Of a stretch of 9,829 nucleotides of DNA, positions 8,761-9,829 are shown piece by piece. The position numbers and the translations under genes are program-made. The stretch's first letter is position 1. Each line of letters opens with the position of its first letter. The notes beneath the pieces are model-generated. The model was not told where the DNA came from, did not search any database, and saw only the letters and a program-made list of their open reading frames with translations. The DNA is taken from assembly GCA_900548365.1 (NCBI GenBank), contig URKM01000063.1:1-9829 (forward strand), in the 5' to 3' direction. Source of the DNA: an uncultured Collinsella sp. (lineage in GTDB: Bacteria > Actinomycetota > Coriobacteriia > Coriobacteriales > Coriobacteriaceae).

Positions 8761-8935
8761 GACGCGCCGGGGCGCCGCAACGGGTGCGGGAGCGGGCGCG
8801 CCGGGGCGCCGCAGCGGGTGCTGGGACGGACGCGCCGGGACGCCGTGACGGGTGCTGGGACGGACGCGCCCGCAGCGGACGCGCCTGCAGCGGACGTGCT
8901 GGGGCGTCGCAACGGGTGCCGATCGGACGTGCCCT
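8761..8935. repeat. GC-rich tandem array of 34-bp units
   Basis: Imperfect units begin at 8761, 8795 and 8829 (exact 34-bp period). Two shortened 15-bp units follow at 8863 and 8878 (GACGCGCC plus YGCAGCG), then a 33-bp unit at 8893 and a partial one at 8926. Full units read roughly GACGCGCCGGG, then CGCCG, then ACGGGTGCTGGGACG. The CGGGTG...GGGACGGA core is shared with the array at 4614-4830. The array ends about 5 bp from the stop codon of the convergent minus-strand gene. No unique spacers, hence not CRISPR. Confidence 0.8.
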
Positions 8936-8940
8936 GGTCG

Positions 8941-9732
8941 TTACCGCGTTGCCGTATCGTCAATCTCGAATGCCCAGATGTTCGAACATTGGTCGATAAC
9001 GCGCTGGACGTCCCAGGCTTTGGCGGAATTCTCGGTGCTGTTGGGATCATGGATGACGAGCTTGCCGTCCGATGTGAGCCCGCTCGCCACGATGTAGTGG
9101 CCGACCGTGGTGAAGTCCCCGGGCTGGACGTTGATGACGAGCGGTTTGCCGTCGTTGAGGGCCGCTACGACGCTGTCAGCCCAGGAGGGGAGCTCCTCGC
9201 TGGAGAGGCCGAGCTCGGCAGCCCCCTCGGAGAAGAAGGTCCAGGCGGTCATGCCCTCTTGGACGAAATCGTTTTTCTCGCTGAACGAGGCCATGGCGAT
9301 GGGGTCCATGGTGGTGTCGCCGGTGAGGCCGACATAGATCATGGAGAGGCACGTGGGTCCGCATCCGCTCGTCTTGATGTCCTCGCCCGCATAGGGCGTA
9401 GAGGCCCACGCGGGGTCGGTCTGGTAGATGTAGGGGATCGTGCCCTTCTTCCATTCGGATTGAGGGGTCGCCGGCGTGCGCGGGGTGTTGATGACGGCGA
9501 GCGCGTCGCCGCATGCCTCCGAAGCCTGCGTGCCCAGGGCGAGCGAAACGAGGCCGGGATTCGGCGCGGACGGGGCGCTGGACGAGCGGATTGCCCGTAG
9601 GGCGAAGGCGCCGCCGCCCGCCAACGCGATGGCCGCCACGATCGCGAGCGCGATCGGCGCCCGGCTGCCCCTGCGTTGCCGTGCATCGGGTCGGCGGCGG
9701 AAGGAGCCGGGTTCGGTGCGGCGTAGATACAT
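8941..9732 (-). CDS. Membrane-anchored C39-like (papain-fold) cysteine protease; 5' end may lie outside the window
   Basis: From the first in-window ATG the product has 263 residues: a basic cytoplasmic N-terminus, one transmembrane segment (about 26-47), a low-complexity linker (50-92), then a peptidase C39-like domain (about 96-260) that should lie outside the cell. The domain starts IPYIYQTDPAWA with probable oxyanion Gln104, has the nucleophile in SGCGPTCLSM (Cys124), His212 in GHYIVASG and Asp229 in IHDPNS, the usual Cys-His-Asp order. Proteins of this type cleave peptides or modify the envelope in Gram-positive bacteria; the substrate is unknown. There is no lipobox. No convincing Shine-Dalgarno sequence precedes ATG 9732, and the same frame stays open through Arg/Gly/Pro-rich codons to the window edge without another ATG, GTG or TTG, so the true start may be upstream. 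It converges with arcC, with a tandem repeat array directly beyond its stop. Confidence 0.8.
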   Translation of the reverse strand: MYLRRTEPGSFRRRPDARQRRGSRAPIALAIVAAIALAGGGAFALRAIRSSSAPSAPNPGLVSLALGTQASEACGDALAVINTPRTPATPQSEWKKGTIPYIYQTDPAWASTPYAGEDIKTSGCGPTCLSMIYVGLTGDTTMDPIAMASFSEKNDFVQEGMTAWTFFSEGAAELGLSSEELPSWADSVVAALNDGKPLVINVQPGDFTTVGHYIVASGLTSDGKLVIHDPNSTENSAKAWDVQRVIDQCSNIWAFEIDDTATR

Positions 9733-9829
9733 GGCTTGGTCGCGCCCGCGCCCTGCAGGATGGCCCGAGCGGGCTGAGTGCCCGCGCCGTTGCTGCGCCG
9801 GGGCGGCGGGACCGCGGCTGCCGCGGCCC

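Noticed and set aside
8737..9600. 287-codon plus-strand frame over the 34-bp array and antisense to the protease gene
   Set aside because: Half of it is repeat and half is the complement of a recognisable C39-like domain. No family features.

Overview
The window looks like chromosomal DNA of a strictly anaerobic, high-G+C actinomycete of the class Coriobacteriia, most likely Collinsella or a close relative. This is inferred from the single-polypeptide pyruvate:ferredoxin oxidoreductase with strong C-ending codon bias, the Gram-positive-type MurT/GatD-like pair, the lone carbamate kinase and the membrane-anchored C39-like protein. No rRNA or tRNA gene, transposase, integrase or CRISPR array is visible.

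Layout: (1) 1-377, a GC-rich stretch with a 17-bp direct repeat, then a likely promoter and a structured leader; (2) 378-3923 (+), nifJ; (3) 3924-4971, a 1-kb non-coding stretch holding a long imperfect hairpin, four tandem terminator-like repeats, a 214-bp element bounded by 29-bp inverted repeats, and an array of 20-22-bp GC-rich repeats; (4) 4972-5709 and 5805-7241 (+), a GatD-family gene followed by a MurT-family ligase gene, ending in a strong terminator at 7285-7316; (5) 7317-7678, a comparatively AT-rich leader with short repeats; (6) 7679-8641 (+), carbamate kinase with its own terminator at 8688-8720; (7) 8761-8935, a second GC-rich tandem array (34-bp units); (8) 8941-9732 or beyond (-), a membrane-anchored C39-like cysteine protease whose reading frame stays open to the right edge.

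nifJ makes acetyl-CoA and reduced ferredoxin from pyruvate. Carbamate kinase makes ATP from carbamoyl phosphate. Both are typical of fermentative energy metabolism and both carry the codon bias of highly expressed genes. The GatD/MurT-like pair belongs by family to peptidoglycan modification (amidation of lipid II D-glutamate), but the GatD-like protein lacks both the nucleophilic Cys and the catalytic His, and the MurT-like partner is altered in the matching C-terminal region. This is the strongest candidate for an undescribed system here: a MurT ligase paired with a glutaminase-dead GatD. The second area of interest is the densely structured 3924-4971 intergenic region.
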